Below are positions 22,544 to 24,032 of a stretch of 24,032 nucleotides of DNA, one piece after another. Under the pieces are notes generated by a model. It made no database searches and was not told the origin of the DNA. It saw only the letters and a list, made by a program, of their open reading frames with translations. The position numbers were made by a program, and so were the translations under genes. Origin of the DNA: a virus; IMG/VR virus record IMGVR_UViG_3300037089_000924, positions 1 through 24,032 of that record; one strand, given 5' to 3'. Each line of letters opens with the position of its first letter. Within the stretch, counting starts at the first letter, position 1.

Positions 22544-24032
22544 ATGTTAAGACATGTAAGAATTAAAGATGATTTGCATCTTATTAATCAAACTATTGAG
22601 CATAAAAAACAAACTGTAAAAGAAACTGTTTTAAATACTCATCACATTTTTATCATTGACTGTTCAGGTTCAATGGATTCTGCTCTTCCTGAAATTAGAA
22701 AAGACCTTCATAACAAAATTTCAACTTTATTAAAAGTTGATGATTCCTTTTCTCTTCTTTGGTTTTCCGGACAGGGTGAACAAGGAGTTATTTTGGAAAA
22801 TTACAGAGTAAATAGTTCTACAACCCTTGAAAAAGTTAGAGAACTTATCAATAGACACTTGACTTCAAGATGTCTTACAGCATTTAAAGGCCCATTAGAA
22901 GAAGCTAAAAAAATAATCGCTAGAGTCAATGGCGAAAGAAAAAACATGCTTCACTCTTTATTTTTTCTTACAGATGGAAATGATAATTGTAATTCTCAAG
23001 AACAAATTATCAAAGCAGTAACAGCCTTAAAAGATGATGTAAGTAGCGCCACGATTGTTGAATATGGATGGTATTGCAATAAAGAATTGATGAATAAAAT
23101 GGCAAAAGAATTGGGTGGAGTCCATAAATTCAGCAAGGATTTTCAAGATTATGAACCAGCTATGGAAAAACAGTTCAACCAGGAGCATAAACAAAAAAGA
23201 ACTTATATGCCATTAGAGCATCAATCAGATTTTGATGCTATATTTAATATTATTGATGGTGAAATTATCTCTTATCTTGAGGAAAAAGGAGAAGTTTTAT
23301 TAAATTCCGGCACGGATAACATTTTTTATTTCAGTAAAAAAGCTCCAAAAAACAGCACCGAAATTAAATTTTCTCATAAAAATGAAAAATTACAAGGTGA
23401 TGAAACTATGCTTTCAAGTCTTTATGCATCATTATTTGTATTTAGCAGAAATAGCGATTATAATAAAGTATCTGATGTTTTAGGCTTATTGGGCGATGCA
23501 TATTTCATAATTCAAAAAAGTAACACATTTGGAACTCAAAAAATTAATGAGCTTGAAGCGAAATTTCTTGAAGCCACAGTTAATTCAAACAAGAGATATT
23601 CTAAAGGTTATAACCCTAATTTAGAGCCTAAAGAAGATGCTTTCTGTGTAATGGACATGCTTGATGAGTTAATGTCTGATGAAGATAATTTATGGTATCC
23701 AAAGCATGAAGCATTTGAATATGAAAGAATCGGAAGAAAAGCGGTGACTTCTACAAAAATGAATGATGAAGATGTTAAAAAAGTTAGCGAACTTCTTACG
23801 AGCAATGATGTAAAAGGAGCTAAAGCTAAGTTGGAAGAAATTGAACAAATGCAAAATAAGCCATTGCAGTTCCATTTTAACGATACCACTCAAGGATATT
23901 CTATTATGGAGCTTGTTTGGAATAACTCCAGAGCTAACTTATCAGTAATGGTAAATTATTTAGGATATGTTGAATTGCCAGATAATACTTTTAAACTTCC
24001 AAAACAATTTAAAACCAATATCTTTAGAAATT
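22544..24032 (+). CDS. VWA domain protein (partial, 3' end outside window)
   Basis: 496 codons from ATG at 22544 to the right edge with no stop. Residues about 33-190 form a von Willebrand factor A domain with a complete metal-ion adhesion site: DCSGS (Asp39, Ser41, Ser43), Thr112 in SRCLTAF, and Asp144 in FLTDGND. Such domains bind partners through a divalent metal. The rest (about 200-496) is mixed helix and strand with an acidic middle (MDMLDELMSDEDNLWYP) and no motif I recognise. No signal peptide, so it probably acts in the cytoplasm or virion. It is divergent from the head genes and lacks the late-type motif, so its timing may differ. Related functions range from chaperone partners to defence or stress proteins; none can be assigned. 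Confidence 0.85.
   Translation, partial: MLRHVRIKDDLHLINQTIEHKKQTVKETVLNTHHIFIIDCSGSMDSALPEIRKDLHNKISTLLKVDDSFSLLWFSGQGEQGVILENYRVNSSTTLEKVRELINRHLTSRCLTAFKGPLEEAKKIIARVNGERKNMLHSLFFLTDGNDNCNSQEQIIKAVTALKDDVSSATIVEYGWYCNKELMNKMAKELGGVHKFSKDFQDYEPAMEKQFNQEHKQKRTYMPLEHQSDFDAIFNIIDGEIISYLEEKGEVLLNSGTDNIFYFSKKAPKNSTEIKFSHKNEKLQGDETMLSSLYASLFVFSRNSDYNKVSDVLGLLGDAYFIIQKSNTFGTQKINELEAKFLEATVNSNKRYSKGYNPNLEPKEDAFCVMDMLDELMSDEDNLWYPKHEAFEYERIGRKAVTSTKMNDEDVKKVSELLTSNDVKGAKAKLEEIEQMQNKPLQFHFNDTTQGYSIMELVWNNSRANLSVMVNYLGYVELPDNTFKLPKQFKTNIFRN

Noticed and set aside
23608-23893. Minus-strand frames inside the VWA gene
   Set aside because: Hydrophobic, Ser/Phe-rich shadows of the real plus-strand frame, with no independent start context.

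Overview
The window is a piece of the virion gene region of a large contractile-tailed (myovirus) phage of the T4 superfamily. Its host is most likely a Bacteroidetes bacterium. The T4-type genes are a gp23-like major capsid protein, a gp22-like scaffold, a gp21-like prohead protease, a gp13-like neck protein, a gp15-like tail completion protein, gp18-like sheath, gp19-like tube and a terminase large subunit. The host inference rests on low G+C, starts that are mostly A-rich with no Shine-Dalgarno sequence, and one promoter that matches the Bacteroidetes consensus TTTG-N20-TAnnTTTG. No host gene is visible.

Layout, left to right. (1) 1-951, minus: the 5' end of a terminase large subunit, interrupted just before its Walker A loop by an intein carrying LAGLIDADG motifs; it runs off the left edge. 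(2) 996-7296, minus: three small beta-rich proteins, one split by a frameshift, and a 1799-residue modular tail fibre/adhesin. (3) 7458-8801, plus: the tail tube and two small accessory proteins. (4) 8802-10672, minus: a small paralogue of the big fibre and a free-standing homing-endonuclease-like gene. (5) 10795-14237, minus: sheath, a small protein and a gp15-like protein. (6) 14238-14649: a 412-base gap between genes that holds a predicted structured RNA on the plus strand with its own host-type promoter. (7) 14650-22449, minus: neck proteins, capsid, scaffold, protease and three proteins of unknown role. (8) 22544 to the right edge, plus: a von Willebrand factor A (VWA) domain protein, cut by the window.

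The late genes sit in short cassettes of one to three genes. Nearly every cassette begins with the motif TATTTAT, read in the gene's own direction, 11-30 bases before the start codon. Many end in a hairpin followed by a U-run. The tube gene, on the plus strand, carries the same motif in its own sense direction, so the element behaves like a directional phage late promoter. The RNA at about 14310-14615 lacks this motif and instead has the host consensus, so it is probably expressed on a different schedule.

The most interesting item is this RNA. Its pairing forms a long closing stem and a four-way junction whose three inner arms abut with no unpaired linkers, and U-G pairs favour the plus strand. 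The other notable items are the intein at the terminase ATPase site, the repeated late motif, the frameshifted gene beside the fibre, and the endonuclease gene placed between sheath and fibre genes. All functional names come from reading motifs; no database search was possible.
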